Shown: positions 17,626-28,016 of the stretch, piece by piece
How the letters are laid out: every line of letters starts with the position of its first letter
How positions within the stretch are numbered: position 1 is the first letter of the stretch
Origin: Pseudomonas sp. MRSN 12121
Lineage (GTDB): Bacteria; Pseudomonadota; Gammaproteobacteria; Pseudomonadales; Pseudomonadaceae
Length of the DNA: 64,000 nt
Reading direction: 5' to 3'
Assembly: GCF_000931465.1 (NCBI RefSeq)
Contig: NZ_CP010892.1
Coordinates: forward strand, 1,240,001 to 1,304,000
Notes under the pieces: model-generated
Told to the model about the DNA's origin: nothing
Databases searched by the model: none
The model's input: only the letters and a program-made list of their open reading frames with translations
Made by a program: the position numbers and the translations under genes

Positions 17626-18732
17626 ATGAGTCTTCTGCTTGAGCCCTATACCCTTCGTCAACTGACCTTACTCAACCGCATCGCGGTATCGCCCATGTGC
17701 CAGTACTCCAGCGTCGATGGACTGGCCAACGACTGGCACCTGGTGCACCTGGGCAGTCGTGCCGTGGGCGGTGCCGGGCTGATTTTCACCGAAGCCACGG
17801 CGGTCACCGCCGATGGGCGCATCACCGCCCAGGACCTGGGCCTGTGGAACGACGAACAGATCGCGCCCTTGCAACGCATCACCCGTTTCATCGCCGCCCA
17901 GGGCGCGGTGGCCGGTATCCAGCTGGCCCACGCCGGGCGCAAGGCCAGCACCCACCGGCCCTGGCTGGGCAAGCACGGCAGCGTCAAGCCGGCGGAGGGC
18001 GGCTGGGTGCCGGTAGGCCCTTCGCCCATCGCCTTCGACCCACAACATACGGCGCCGACCCAGCTCGACGAGGGGCAGATCGCCGAGATCGTCCAGGCCT
18101 TCGTCGACGCCGCCAAACGGGCCCTGGTCGCCGGCTTCAAGGTGGTCGAGGTGCATGCGGCCCATGGCTACCTGCTGCATCAGTTCCTCTCGCCCCTGAG
18201 CAACCAGCGTCGCGACCAGTACGGCGGCTCGTTCGAGAACCGCATCCGCCTGGTGTTGCAGGTGAGCGAGGCGGTGCGGGCGGTGTGGCCGCAGGAGTTG
18301 CCGCTGTTCGTGCGGGTCTCGGCCACCGACTGGGTGGAGGACGGCTGGAATCCGGACGAAACCGTCGAGCTGGCCCGGCGCCTGAAAACCCTGGGGGTGG
18401 ACCTGATCGATGTGTCGTCCGGCGGTACCGCGGCCAATGCCGAGATCCCCACCGGCCCGGGCTACCAGACCCGTTTCGCCGAGCGGGTGCGCAAGGAATC
18501 GGGGATCGCCACCGGCACCGTGGGCATGATCACCGAGCCGGCCCAGGCCGAGCACATTCTGCGCACCTGCCAGGCGGACATCATCTTCCTCGCCCGGGAG
18601 CTGCTGCGCGATCCGTACTGGCCGCTGCATGCCGACGACGACCTGAACGGACACAAGGCCATCTGGCCGGCGCAGTACCAGCGCGCGACCCATCGCGACC
18701 AGCCGATCCACGAATCGGACCTGCGTGAGTGA
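17626..18732 (+). CDS. xenA: NADH:flavin oxidoreductase, old yellow enzyme family (XenA/YqjM-like)
   Basis: This FMN-dependent ene-reductase family reduces activated C=C bonds and nitro compounds with NAD(P)H. The 368-residue product begins MSLLLEPYTLRQLTLLNRIAVSPMCQY; the Cys in SPMCQY is the one seen in the thermophilic-like/YqjM class, which includes Pseudomonas XenA. Substrate-binding His residues are in VEVHAAHGYLLHQFLSP, and FMN-binding parts include GLIFTEATAV and the C-terminal IIFLARELLRDPYWPL. Start ATG 17626 has GAGAGG upstream. The symbol rests on class membership. It is monocistronic, with a bidirectional terminator downstream. Confidence 0.88.
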   Translation: MSLLLEPYTLRQLTLLNRIAVSPMCQYSSVDGLANDWHLVHLGSRAVGGAGLIFTEATAVTADGRITAQDLGLWNDEQIAPLQRITRFIAAQGAVAGIQLAHAGRKASTHRPWLGKHGSVKPAEGGWVPVGPSPIAFDPQHTAPTQLDEGQIAEIVQAFVDAAKRALVAGFKVVEVHAAHGYLLHQFLSPLSNQRRDQYGGSFENRIRLVLQVSEAVRAVWPQELPLFVRVSATDWVEDGWNPDETVELARRLKTLGVDLIDVSSGGTAANAEIPTGPGYQTRFAERVRKESGIATGTVGMITEPAQAEHILRTCQADIIFLARELLRDPYWPLHADDDLNGHKAIWPAQYQRATHRDQPIHESDLRE

Positions 18733-18748
18733 GGGGAGTGGAGCAATA

Positions 18749-18778
18749 AAAAAACCGGCCTGGGAGGGCCGGTTTTTT
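18749..18778. terminator. Bidirectional terminator between xenA and opgD region
   Basis: The arms AACCGGCC (18753-18760) and GGCCGGTT (18767-18774) are flanked by an A-tract on the left and TTTTT on the right, so the hairpin can end transcripts from both convergent genes. Confidence 0.85.
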
Positions 18779-18816
18779 GTATTCGGATTCGGGAGCTGTG
18801 TTGGCTGTGACGACGC

Positions 18817-18887
18817 CATCGCGGGCAAGCCTCGCTCCTACGGATTGTAGGAGCGAGCGGGCGGCGATCCGACTTGCCCGCGATGGC
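18817..18887. repeat. REP doublet (inverted pair)
   Basis: One arm, ATCGCGGGCAAGCCTCGCTCC, is followed by TAC and then the inverted unit starting TGTAGGAGCGAG and ending CTTGCCCGCGAT. The second unit carries an internal replacement (CGGGCGGCGATCCGA). It sits between the convergent genes xenA and opgD. Confidence 0.8.
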
Positions 18888-18913
18888 AATCGATCAAACG
18901 CCAACTATCCCGG

Positions 18914-20533
18914 TCAAGGGTACTTGCGTTTGTCCGGGGCCGGCGGGAAGTACTGGTACAGCCAGGTCTCGCTCAGGGTGCGGTCGTTGGTGCGGATGAA
19001 CAGCCGCAGTTCCACCGGGTCGACGCTGTCGTTGGTCGGGTACCAGTCGAACAGCACGCGATAACCCTGGATGTCGTCCAGCTTCAGCACATGGAAATCC
19101 TTGACCTGGCCATTCGACGCGGTGACCACCGGCTCGATGCCGGTGCCCTCCGGCAGCCGCTCCAGGCCGCCACCGTTGAAGTCCACGGCGAAGCGCCGGG
19201 CCCAGACCGGCGGGTAATGCTCGCCCGGGGCCCAGCCCTCGACGAAGCCGCCCATGCCCGAACGGGTGGCGTTGACCCGCGCCAGCGGCGTGCCCACCGG
19301 CGGCAGCGCGCTCCAGTACAGCTTGTAGCCGTAGTTCAGCGAGTCTCCGGCGGCCAGCGGTTTTTTCGGCGTCCAGAAGGCCACGATGTTGTCCAGGGTC
19401 TCGCCCGTGGTCGGGATCTCCAGCAGGTCCACCGAGCCTTCGCCCCAGGCGGTGGTCGGCTCGACCCACAGGCTCGGGCGCTTGCTGTACCAGTCCACGG
19501 TGTCCTGGTAGTTGGCGAACTCGTGGTCGGTCTGCACCAGGCCGAAGCCCTTGGGGTCCTTGTCGGCGAAGGCGTTGAATTGCAGGGTCGCCGGGTTGTT
19601 CAGCGGCCGGCAGACCCATTCGCCGTTGCCGCGCCACATGGCCAGGCGGTCCGAGTCGTGGATCTGCGGGTGGATGGTGTCGCACATGCGCCGTTCATGG
19701 GTGCCGCAACTGAACATGCTGGTCATCGGCGCGATGCCCAGTTGTTCGATGGCGGTCCGGGCGTTGATATGCGCATCGACGTCCATCACCACGCGCTCGG
19801 CCTGGCAGTCGATGTCGAAGCGGTAGGCGCCGGTGGCGCTCGGCGAGTCGAGCAGGGCATAGACCACGAAGCGGGTGCTGTCCTTGTCCGGGGTCTCGAA
19901 CCAGAACTGGGTGAAGTCGGGAAACTCTTCGCGCTTCTTGGCGTAGGTGTCGATAGCCAGGCCGCGGGCCGAGAGGCCGTACTGGCCGGTCTTGTCCACC
20001 GCGCGGAAATAGCTGGCGCCGAGGAAGGACACCACGTCGTGCCGGTCCAGTTCCGGGGCCTTGAACAGCTTGAAACCGGCGAAGCCCAGGTCGCCCTTGA
20101 GCTGGCGGGTGTCGACGCTGGTGTCCTGGTAGTTGAACAGCTCCGGACGGAAATGCACTTCCCGCGCCTGGCGGCTCTTGGGGTCGACGCTGTGCATGCG
20201 CACAGGCTGCTTGAAGCCCATGCCGACGTGGAAGAACTGCACGTCCAGCTGGCCGTTCAGCTCTTTCCACAGCGAGTGGTTGGCGTCGTAGCGGATCGCG
20301 TTGAAGTGCTGCGGGGTCATGGTCGCCAGGGTCGGCGGCAGTACCTGTTTGGTGTCCACGTAGGGCTTGCCGGCCAATTGCCTGGCCTGGGCCTTGAGAA
20401 TCTCGAAATCGAAGGCCTGCGCTTCGCCATCGGCGGCGCCCGCCCAGGCCCGGGTGGCCAGCAGGCCGGTGGCGGACAGGCCGGTATAGGCTGCCAGCGC
20501 CATGGATGCTTTCAGAAGATGCCTGCGATGCAT
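18914..20533 (-). CDS. opgD: Osmoregulated periplasmic glucan biosynthesis protein OpgD (MdoD)
   Basis: OpgD acts in the periplasm on the linear glucan backbone made by OpgGH. The 539-residue product starts [16 protein letters not shown], with a twin-arginine motif and hydrophobic stretch ending in TRAWA, fitting Tat export known for OpgD. The body has family signatures such as [45 protein letters not shown] and the [17 protein letters not shown] segment. The length is normal. No opgGH genes lie nearby, consistent with a stand-alone opgD locus. Confidence 0.93.
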   Translation of the reverse strand: MHRRHLLKASMALAAYTGLSATGLLATRAWAGAADGEAQAFDFEILKAQARQLAGKPYVDTKQVLPPTLATMTPQHFNAIRYDANHSLWKELNGQLDVQFFHVGMGFKQPVRMHSVDPKSRQAREVHFRPELFNYQDTSVDTRQLKGDLGFAGFKLFKAPELDRHDVVSFLGASYFRAVDKTGQYGLSARGLAIDTYAKKREEFPDFTQFWFETPDKDSTRFVVYALLDSPSATGAYRFDIDCQAERVVMDVDAHINARTAIEQLGIAPMTSMFSCGTHERRMCDTIHPQIHDSDRLAMWRGNGEWVCRPLNNPATLQFNAFADKDPKGFGLVQTDHEFANYQDTVDWYSKRPSLWVEPTTAWGEGSVDLLEIPTTGETLDNIVAFWTPKKPLAAGDSLNYGYKLYWSALPPVGTPLARVNATRSGMGGFVEGWAPGEHYPPVWARRFAVDFNGGGLERLPEGTGIEPVVTASNGQVKDFHVLKLDDIQGYRVLFDWYPTNDSVDPVELRLFIRTNDRTLSETWLYQYFPPAPDKRKYP

Positions 20534-20727
20534 AAGTGAACCTTGTCAGGAGATCCCGAGCCCTTCCTGGCTGCGCACTGGATCGGAAATGGAGGTTCGG
20601 TCATGCCTTCGGCCAAACGCAACGGGGGAGTCTTTACAAATGCCCGACAGAATAAACCCTTCGTTCAACGGGCAAAAATGATTAGCTGTATCGATACGTA
20701 AACAACGCAAACCGCTGGAAATTCCCT

Positions 20728-21261
20728 ATGTTGCATGAGCGTCTTTTACAGGAGTACGACATCCCGCACCTCAAGCGGATCGACCGCAGGGAGGTGATCC
20801 ATGAGCTCTATCGCCTGCAGGACGGGCATTTGCTGTGTTATCCACAGCACGAAGTGGTGACCGGCTGGCCGCCGGGCGAAGCCGAGCAGGACGCGCGGCT
20901 CTTGCTGGCGTGCCACCGGCGTGGCGGTTGGCTGTACGGGGCCTTCGACGAAGAGCGGCTGGTGGCCGCGGCGGTGGTCGATTGCCTGGTTATCCACAAC
21001 GCCGGCCTGCATCTGCGCCAGCTGAAGTTCCTGCATGTCAGCCATGACTATCGCGGCCGTGGCCTGGGCCAGCGCCTGTTCGGCCTGGCCGCCGAGCAGG
21101 CGCGGCGCCTGGGTGGCGAGGGGCTGTATGTCTCGGCCACGCCGTCGCGCCATACCGTGGATTTCTATCGCCGGCTGGGCTGCGAGCTGCTGTTGGCGCC
21201 CGATCCGGAGCTGTATCGCCTGGAGCCCGAGGACATCCATCTGTACCTCAGGCTGGCCTGA
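20728..21261 (+). CDS. GNAT family N-acetyltransferase
   Basis: The 177-residue product carries the acetyl-CoA binding signature SHDYRGRGLGQRLFGLA and the later GNAT segment DFYRRLGCEL. The N-terminal part (LHERLLQEYDIPHLKRIDRREVIHELYRLQ) is less typical and may set the substrate. It is a single gene, divergent from opgD; the 194-base spacer contains a perfect palindrome GTATCGATAC at 20688-20697 close to the start. The substrate cannot be told from sequence. Confidence 0.85.
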   Translation: MLHERLLQEYDIPHLKRIDRREVIHELYRLQDGHLLCYPQHEVVTGWPPGEAEQDARLLLACHRRGGWLYGAFDEERLVAAAVVDCLVIHNAGLHLRQLKFLHVSHDYRGRGLGQRLFGLAAEQARRLGGEGLYVSATPSRHTVDFYRRLGCELLLAPDPELYRLEPEDIHLYLRLA

Positions 21262-21264
21262 TTT

Positions 21265-21663
21265 TCAGCCGGATTGCGGCCTGCAGGCCCGGTGCAGCCA
21301 GCGGGCCAGGCAGATCGCGACTAGCGGCAGAAGGCTGGTTTGTGCGCAGTAGAAGTAACCCCGGATGGGATTGTGAGGAAACAGGAAATAGCCGGTGAGT
21401 ACGCTCAGGGCGACGATCAGCCCCAGCTTCACTTTGAGGTTCGGCACCACTGCGATCACCAGATTGACGATCACGAACAGGATTAACAGCATCTCTATCA
21501 GCAAGCCCACGGAAATCCCGCGACTGATGGGGCCATACAGGCTTCGGTAGAGCGCAATCCCGTAGCGATTGACCAGGAGAAAGGCCAGTACCGCCAGCGA
21601 GTGGGCGAGGAGGGCTGTGAGCAGGCGGATCGAGTCATCCCGAGTGAACCTAGTGGAACTCAT
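21265..21663 (-). CDS. Small predicted inner-membrane protein (unknown)
   Basis: The 132-residue product has about four hydrophobic segments, for example SLAVLAFLLVNRYGIALY, LLIEMLLILFVIVNLVIAVV and LGLIVALSVLTGYFLF. I recognise no family. Its start codon overlaps the stop of the upstream membrane-protein gene by ATGA, so translation is coupled. It is convergent with the GNAT gene, with stop codons 3 bases apart. Confidence 0.6.
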   Translation of the reverse strand: MSSTRFTRDDSIRLLTALLAHSLAVLAFLLVNRYGIALYRSLYGPISRGISVGLLIEMLLILFVIVNLVIAVVPNLKVKLGLIVALSVLTGYFLFPHNPIRGYFYCAQTSLLPLVAICLARWLHRACRPQSG

Positions 21664-21971
21664 GCGCCGCTACCCACCCATGGCATGAACCGCGGTATGG
21701 CATAGAGCACCAGCACGCAGCCCAACCACAGGCCCAGCCATCGATAGTGGGCCGGCATGCCGCAGGCGTGCCAGCCTTTGGCGGCGGCATATACCAGGGC
21801 GATCTGAATCAGCAGCAGGGACAGGATCCCTGGGGGAATCGCCACCGCCGAGACAAAGGGCGCGACGGCGGCGTGGGTCAATACCAGGCCGAGTTGCACG
21901 ACGGCAAAGGGCAGCACCAGCCAGACGGCCAGGTGCAGCATCAGGCTGACGGTGCGGGATTGGCGAGGCAT
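21660..21971 (-). CDS. Small predicted inner-membrane protein (unknown)
   Basis: The 103-residue product has three hydrophobic segments (LMLHLAVWLVLPFAVVQLGL, GILSLLLIQIALVYAAA, WLGLWLGCVLVLYAI). It overlaps the next reverse-strand membrane-protein gene by 4 bases, suggesting that the two products are made together and may interact. Start ATG 21971 follows an AAGGA-like stretch. I do not recognise the family. Confidence 0.55.
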   Translation of the reverse strand: MPRQSRTVSLMLHLAVWLVLPFAVVQLGLVLTHAAVAPFVSAVAIPPGILSLLLIQIALVYAAAKGWHACGMPAHYRWLGLWLGCVLVLYAIPRFMPWVGSGA

Positions 21972-22157
21972 TGGCGCGTCCTTGCTGCCGAAGAAGTTTC
22001 AGCGCCGCGGTTGGGGAGCCGGGCGCTTTCTGGCGGCGGATGGTGCCGTAACTTGATCGGCTTGGCCAGACCCCGTTCAATCAGCGCCTTTCAAGGCAAT
22101 CAAGCCAGTGAATGGCCGTTTTGGGCGCCCACAATGAGGTCCCGGAGAGCCTGCATC

Positions 22158-22220
22158 ATCGTGGGCAAGCCTCGCTCCTACGGATTTGTGCAGTCCGTAG
22201 GCGCGAGGCTTGCCCGCGAT
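22158..22220. repeat. REP doublet (inverted pair)
   Basis: ATCGTGGGCAAGCCTCGCTCC (arm 1) is followed, after a short spacer, by GCGAGGCTTGCCCGCGAT (arm 2). It lies just downstream of the aldehyde dehydrogenase gene ending at 22226, within the 254-base gap that otherwise shows nothing I can name. Confidence 0.8.
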
Positions 22221-22225
22221 GCGGT

Positions 22226-23650
22226 TCAGTGCTTGAACATCACATGACGCACGACGGTGTAGTCCTCCAGCCCGTACATGGACATGTCCTTGCCGTAGCC
22301 GGAGAGTTTCTGCCCGCCGTGGGGCATTTCGCTGACCAGCATGAAGTGGGTGTTGACCCAGGTGCAGCCGTATTGCAGGCGTGCCGAAAGGCGGTGGGCG
22401 CGGCCGACGTCGGCGGTCCAGACCGAGGAGGCCAGGCCGTAGTCCGAGTCGTTGGCCCAGTCCAGGACCTGGGCTTCGTCGCTGAAGCGGGTGACCGAGA
22501 CCACGGGGCCGAACACTTCGCGCCGGACGATCTCGTCGTCCTGCTGGGCATCGGCCAGCACCGTCGGCTCGAAGAAGAAACCATTGCCCTCCACCGCCTT
22601 GCCGCCGGTGACCAGGCGGATATGGGGCTGGGCGACGGCGCGTTCGACGAACCCGGCCACGCGGTCGCGGTGCTGGGCACTGATCAGCGGCCCCAGTTCG
22701 GTGTCCGGATCGCCTTGCAGGCCGTACTTGATGCTGGCGACCGCCGCGCCGAGCTTCTCGACGAAGCGCTCGTAGATCCCGGCCTGGGCATAGATGCGGC
22801 AGGCGGCGGTGCAGTCCTGGCCGGCGTTGTAGAAGCCGAAGGTGCGGATACCCTCCACGGCGGCGTCGATGTCGGCGTCGTCGAAAATGATCACCGGGGC
22901 CTTGCCGCCCAGTTCCATGTGCATCCGTTTGACGCTGTCGGCGGTGCTGGAAATGATGTGCGAGCCGGTGGCGATGGAGCCGGTGAGCGACACCATGCGC
23001 ACCTTCGGATGGCTCACCAGCGGCTGGCCGACCGTGGCGCCACGGCCGAAGACCAGGTTGAGCACCCCGGCGGGAAAGATCGCCGCCGCCAGTTCCGCCA
23101 GGCGCAGGGCGGTCAGCGGGGTCTGCTCCGACGGCTTGAGCACCACGGTATTGCCGGCGGCCAGGGCCGGGGCGATTTTCCAGGCTACCATCATCAGCGG
23201 GTAGTTCCACGGCGCGATGGAGGCGATCACGCCGACTGGATCGCGGCGGATCATCGAGGTGTGGCCCGGCAGGTATTCGCCGCCGGCCGAACCGTTGAGG
23301 CAACGGCTGGCGCCGGCGAAGAAGCGGAACACGTCGGCGATCGCCGGGATCTCGTCGTTCAGCGCTGCGCTCAGGGGCTTGCCGCAGTTGTCCGACTCCA
23401 GTCTGGCCAATTCCTCGCCATGGGCCTCGATGGCGTCGGCCAGCTTGAGCAGCAGCAGCGAGCGGTCCTTGGGCACGGTCTGCGACCAGCTTTCGAACGC
23501 GCTGTCGGCGGCGCGCACCGCGGCGTCGACCTGGGCTTCGCTGGCCTCGTTGATTTCCACCAGCACCCGGCCCAGGGCGGGGTTGAAGACCGCCTGGGCC
23601 GGGCCTTCGCCGGCGACCAGTTGGCCGTTGATCAAGAGTTTGGTCTGCAT
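22226..23650 (-). CDS. patD: Gamma-aminobutyraldehyde dehydrogenase (PatD/YdcW-like)
   Basis: This NAD-dependent aldehyde dehydrogenase oxidises 4-aminobutanal to GABA in putrescine breakdown. The product is 474 residues, the same length as E. coli YdcW/PatD, and very similar in the parts I remember, such as the start [16 protein letters not shown] and [11 protein letters not shown]...[15 protein letters not shown]. Catalytic Glu is in [10 protein letters not shown] and catalytic Cys in [11 protein letters not shown]. It is the last gene of the reverse-strand transporter cluster. Confidence 0.9.
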   Translation of the reverse strand: MQTKLLINGQLVAGEGPAQAVFNPALGRVLVEINEASEAQVDAAVRAADSAFESWSQTVPKDRSLLLLKLADAIEAHGEELARLESDNCGKPLSAALNDEIPAIADVFRFFAGASRCLNGSAGGEYLPGHTSMIRRDPVGVIASIAPWNYPLMMVAWKIAPALAAGNTVVLKPSEQTPLTALRLAELAAAIFPAGVLNLVFGRGATVGQPLVSHPKVRMVSLTGSIATGSHIISSTADSVKRMHMELGGKAPVIIFDDADIDAAVEGIRTFGFYNAGQDCTAACRIYAQAGIYERFVEKLGAAVASIKYGLQGDPDTELGPLISAQHRDRVAGFVERAVAQPHIRLVTGGKAVEGNGFFFEPTVLADAQQDDEIVRREVFGPVVSVTRFSDEAQVLDWANDSDYGLASSVWTADVGRAHRLSARLQYGCTWVNTHFMLVSEMPHGGQKLSGYGKDMSMYGLEDYTVVRHVMFKH

Positions 23651-23696
23651 GGTCGGGTCCTCTTCGAATCTAGGGTTTTTCCATGGGAGCGAGCTG

Positions 23697-23723
23697 CTGT
23701 AGGAGCGAGCGGGCCCAAGCGGG
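23697..23723. repeat. Truncated REP element
   Basis: CTGTAGGAGCGAGCGGGCCCAAG lies in the 75-base gap between the patD-like gene and the upstream permease gene. It is a half unit with a diverged 3' part and no inverted partner. Confidence 0.5.
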
Positions 23724-23725
23724 TT

Positions 23726-24553
23726 TCATTTGCCACCGCTGCCGGCGACGCTTTCGCCGCCGCGGGTCAGGTAGTAGGCGCCGAGAATCGGCAGCATGGT
23801 CACGAGCATTACCAGCATGGCGACGACGTTGGTCACCGGCACGTCCCGCGGCCGGCTCAACTGGTTGAGCAGCCACAGGGGCAGGGTGCGTTCATGGCCG
23901 GCGGTGAAGGTGGTGACGATGATTTCGTCGAACGACAGGGCGAACGCCAGCATGCCGCCGGCCAGCAGGGCCGAGCCGAGGTTCGGCAGGACGATGTAGC
24001 GGAAGGTCTGCCAGCCGTCGGCGCCGAGGTCCATCGAGGCCTCGATCAGGCTGTGGGAGGTGCGGCGCAGGCGGGCGATCACGTTGTTGTAGACGATCAC
24101 CACGCAGAAGGTGGCGTGGCCGACGACTATGGTGAACATCCCGGGCTCGATGCCCAGGGTCTTGAAGGTCGCCAGCAGGGCGATGCCGGTGATGATCCCC
24201 GGCAGGGCGATGGGCAGGATCAGCATCAGCGAAATGCCCTGCTTGCCGAAAAACTCGCGGCGGTACAGCGCGGCCGAAGCCAGGGTGCCGAGCACCAGGG
24301 CGATCAGGGTGGCGATGGCCGCTATCTGCAGCGACAGCTGGATGGCGTCCAGCACGTCGGGGCGGGCGAAGGCCACGCTGAACCACTTCAGGGTGAAGCC
24401 CTGGGGCGGAAAGCTGAAGGCCGCGTCCTCGGTGTTGAAGGCGTAGAGGAAGATGATCAGGATCGGGAAGTGCAGGAAGACCAGCCCGCCCCACGCCGCG
24501 ATGCGCAGGCCCAGCGACGCTTTTTCTGCATGGCTTGCTGTATCAGAGCGCAT
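23726..24553 (-). CDS. ABC transporter permease, PotC/YdcV type
   Basis: The 275-residue inner-membrane permease of the spermidine/putrescine type has about six membrane segments and the EAA-type loop [23 protein letters not shown]. It belongs with the adjacent permease, ATPase and binding protein in an arrangement like E. coli ydcSTUV. Its start overlaps the end of the other permease gene by 11 bases, indicating translational coupling. Confidence 0.9.
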   Translation of the reverse strand: MRSDTASHAEKASLGLRIAAWGGLVFLHFPILIIFLYAFNTEDAAFSFPPQGFTLKWFSVAFARPDVLDAIQLSLQIAAIATLIALVLGTLASAALYRREFFGKQGISLMLILPIALPGIITGIALLATFKTLGIEPGMFTIVVGHATFCVVIVYNNVIARLRRTSHSLIEASMDLGADGWQTFRYIVLPNLGSALLAGGMLAFALSFDEIIVTTFTAGHERTLPLWLLNQLSRPRDVPVTNVVAMLVMLVTMLPILGAYYLTRGGESVAGSGGK

Positions 24554-25490
24554 CGAAGGCCCCCAGGCGTTTGACGATGGACAGGTAAAGGGCGATCAGC
24601 ACGATCGGCACCAGGGTGAATGCGGCGGCCATCGGCATGTTGCCGATCGCGCCCTGCTGGGCGTAGACCATGCCGCCGACGAAGTAGCCGGGCGGGCCCA
24701 CCAGTTGCGGCACGATGAAGTCGCCCAGGGTCAGGGAGAAGGTGAAGATCGAGCCGGCGGCGATGCCCGGCACCGACAGCGGCAGGATCACCTGCATGAA
24801 GGTCTGGCGCGGCTTGGCGCCGAGGTCCGCGGAGGCTTGCAGCAGGGACGGCGGCAGGCGCTCCAGGGAGGCCTGGATCGGCAGGATCATGAACGGCAGC
24901 CAGATGTAGACGAACACCATGAACCGCCCCAGGTGCGAGGTCGACAGGGTGCTGCCGCCGACCCCGGGAATGCCCAGCACCATTTGCAGCAGCGGCTCCA
25001 GCCCTAGGTGCTGGACGAACCACTGGGCGACGCCGCCCTTGGCCAGCAGCAGGGTCCAGGCGTAGGCCTTGACGATATAGCTGGCCCACATCGGCAGCAT
25101 CACCGCGATGTAGAAAAACGCCTTGGTCTTGCCGCTGGTGTAGCGCGCCATGTAGTAGGCGATGGGGAAGGCGACCAGGGCGCTGGCGATCGACACGGCG
25201 ATGGCCATGCTCAGGGTGCGCAGGATGATGTCGAAGTTCGACGGCTGGAACAGCGCGGCGAAGTTGCCCAGGGTCAGGTCCGGGGTGACCGCCATGGTGA
25301 AGTCGTCGAAGGTGTAGAAGCCTTGCCAGAGCAGGGTCAGCAGGGAACCCAGGTAAATCGCGCCGAACCAGATCAGCGGCGGCACCAGCAGCAGCGACAG
25401 GTAGAGGTTCGGCCGCCGGTACAGCAGGTTGGCAAAGCGCCGCAGCGGTGAGCCGCCGTGGCTGGTCGGAGCGATCGCCAGGCTGTTCAT
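24543..25490 (-). CDS. ABC transporter permease, PotB/YdcU type
   Basis: The 315-residue permease has a longer N-terminal cytoplasmic part, then about six membrane segments. The EAA loop region [21 protein letters not shown] contacts the ATPase. It starts 1 base after the ATPase gene ends and overlaps the second permease gene, so the cluster is a tight operon. The expected cargo is a polyamine or related amine, judged from the flanking dehydrogenases. Confidence 0.9.
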   Translation of the reverse strand: MNSLAIAPTSHGGSPLRRFANLLYRRPNLYLSLLLVPPLIWFGAIYLGSLLTLLWQGFYTFDDFTMAVTPDLTLGNFAALFQPSNFDIILRTLSMAIAVSIASALVAFPIAYYMARYTSGKTKAFFYIAVMLPMWASYIVKAYAWTLLLAKGGVAQWFVQHLGLEPLLQMVLGIPGVGGSTLSTSHLGRFMVFVYIWLPFMILPIQASLERLPPSLLQASADLGAKPRQTFMQVILPLSVPGIAAGSIFTFSLTLGDFIVPQLVGPPGYFVGGMVYAQQGAIGNMPMAAAFTLVPIVLIALYLSIVKRLGAFDAL

Positions 25491-25491
25491 C

Positions 25492-26529
<1,038 letters not shown>

Positions 26530-26639
26530 GGTGCGGGGCTCCGGAAAAGCCAGGGCCGTCGCAGCGGCCCAGCCTGAACTTCAGATAATCAGTCATGCGC
26601 AAACCAGCTTGGCCTTTGGCAAAACCCTGGCTGGGAAAG

Positions 26640-26755
26640 TCGTTCGGGGCGCGTCGCGAGCGGCGATCAGCCGGGGCCGGCCAGCGCGCGGCAGCCGCAG
26701 CGTACGTCGGTACGCGAGGATGCGAGCACTGCCCGGGCGCGGTTGATCGACGCAT
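26640..26755. repeat. GC-rich palindromic repeat-like stretch between ATPase and binding-protein genes
   Basis: The 246-base gap inside the operon contains a GC-rich block with the hairpin CGTAC-GTCG-GTACG at 26701-26714 flanked by CCGCAG and GCGAGGATGCGAGC. I recall similar motifs scattered in pseudomonad intergenic regions. It could adjust the relative amounts of the binding protein and the membrane components. Confidence 0.35.
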
Positions 26756-26775
26756 AGCCGCTACCGGAATGACTT

Positions 26776-27927
26776 TTATCTACCGCCCATGATCGCGATG
26801 TAGTCCTGGGTCCAGCGGCTGTAGGGCACGAACTTGCCCCCCTCGGCCTGCGGGGTTTTCCAGAAGGCGATCTTGTCGAACTGGTCGAAGCCGTTGGTCT
26901 TGCAGCCTTCGGCGCCCAGCAGCTCGCTTGCCTTGCAGGCCGCCGGCACCGCCGGCAGCGAACCGAACCAGGCGGCGACGTCGCCCTGGACCTTGGGCTT
27001 GAGCGACCAGTCCATCCACTTGTAGGCGCAGTTGGGGTGCTTGGCCTCGCTGTGCAGCATGGTGGTGTCGGCCCAGCCCGTGGCGCCTTCCTTGGGGATG
27101 GTCGAGGCGATCGGCTGTTTCTCGTTGACCAGGCCATTGACCTGATACGGCCAGGAACTGGCGGCCACCACGCCTTCGTTCTTGAAGTCGCTCATCTGCA
27201 CCGTGGTGTCGTGCCAGTAGCGGTGGATCAGCGGCTGCTGGGCGCGCAGCAGGTCGAGCACCGCCTTGTACTGGGCCTCGGTCAGCTCGTAGGGGTTCTG
27301 GATCCCCAGCTCCGGCTTGGCGCTCTTGAGGTAGAGCGCGGCGTCGGCGATGTAGATCGGCCCGTCATAGGCCTGCACGCGGCCCTTGTTGGGCTTGCCG
27401 TCCGGCAGGTCCTGGGCGTCGAACAGCACGCCCCAGCTGGTCGGCGCCTGCTTGAAGACGCTGGTGTTGTACATCAGCACGTTCGGGCCCCACTGGTAGG
27501 GGGTGCCATAGACCTGCCGGTCGACCACGTACCAGGGCGCGTCCTTGAGGCGCGGGTCGAGGCCGCTCCAGTTGGGGATCAGCGCGGTATTGATAGGCTG
27601 CACGCGCTTGCCGGCGATCAGCCGCAGGGAGGCGTCGCCGGACGCGGTGACCAGGTCGTAGCCGCCCTTGGCCATCAGGCTGACCATCTCGTCGGAGGTG
27701 GCCGCGGTCTTGACGTTGACCTTGCAGCCGGTCTCCTTCTCGAAACCGCTCACCCAGTCGTAGTTCTTGTCGCTTTCGCCACGTTCGATGTAGCCGGGCC
27801 AGGCCACGATATCCAGCTGTCCCTCGCCGGCGCCGACAGCCTTGAGCGGTTCGGCGGCCTGGATACTGGCGTTGGCCAGCAGGGCGGTGGTGATTGCACT
27901 GAGCAGTGCGGTCTTGTGCACGGACAT
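26776..27927 (-). CDS. ABC transporter periplasmic binding protein, PotD/YdcS type
   Basis: The 383-residue product starts MSVHKTALLSAITTALLANASIQA, a signal peptide, and the mature part begins with LDIVAWPGYIERGESDKNYDWVSGFEKETGCKV, typical of the polyamine-type extracytoplasmic binding family related to E. coli YdcS. It is the first transporter gene of the reverse-strand cluster, 89 bases after the aldehyde dehydrogenase gene. Putrescine, GABA or a related amine is a reasonable guess for the ligand. Confidence 0.9.
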   Translation of the reverse strand: MSVHKTALLSAITTALLANASIQAAEPLKAVGAGEGQLDIVAWPGYIERGESDKNYDWVSGFEKETGCKVNVKTAATSDEMVSLMAKGGYDLVTASGDASLRLIAGKRVQPINTALIPNWSGLDPRLKDAPWYVVDRQVYGTPYQWGPNVLMYNTSVFKQAPTSWGVLFDAQDLPDGKPNKGRVQAYDGPIYIADAALYLKSAKPELGIQNPYELTEAQYKAVLDLLRAQQPLIHRYWHDTTVQMSDFKNEGVVAASSWPYQVNGLVNEKQPIASTIPKEGATGWADTTMLHSEAKHPNCAYKWMDWSLKPKVQGDVAAWFGSLPAVPAACKASELLGAEGCKTNGFDQFDKIAFWKTPQAEGGKFVPYSRWTQDYIAIMGGR

Positions 27928-28016
27928 GGGGAAACCCTCTTCTTCAAATTATGGTCGGGGCAGTCGAACGTGGTGGAGCGCGCCTTGGGGGCTTGTTATC
28001 AGCTTAGTGCCGTTAT

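Noticed and set aside
22112..24574. An 820-codon forward open frame opposite the dehydrogenase and permease genes
   Set aside because: It has no domain, is rich in Gln, His and Arg, and mirrors real reverse-strand genes with clear motifs.
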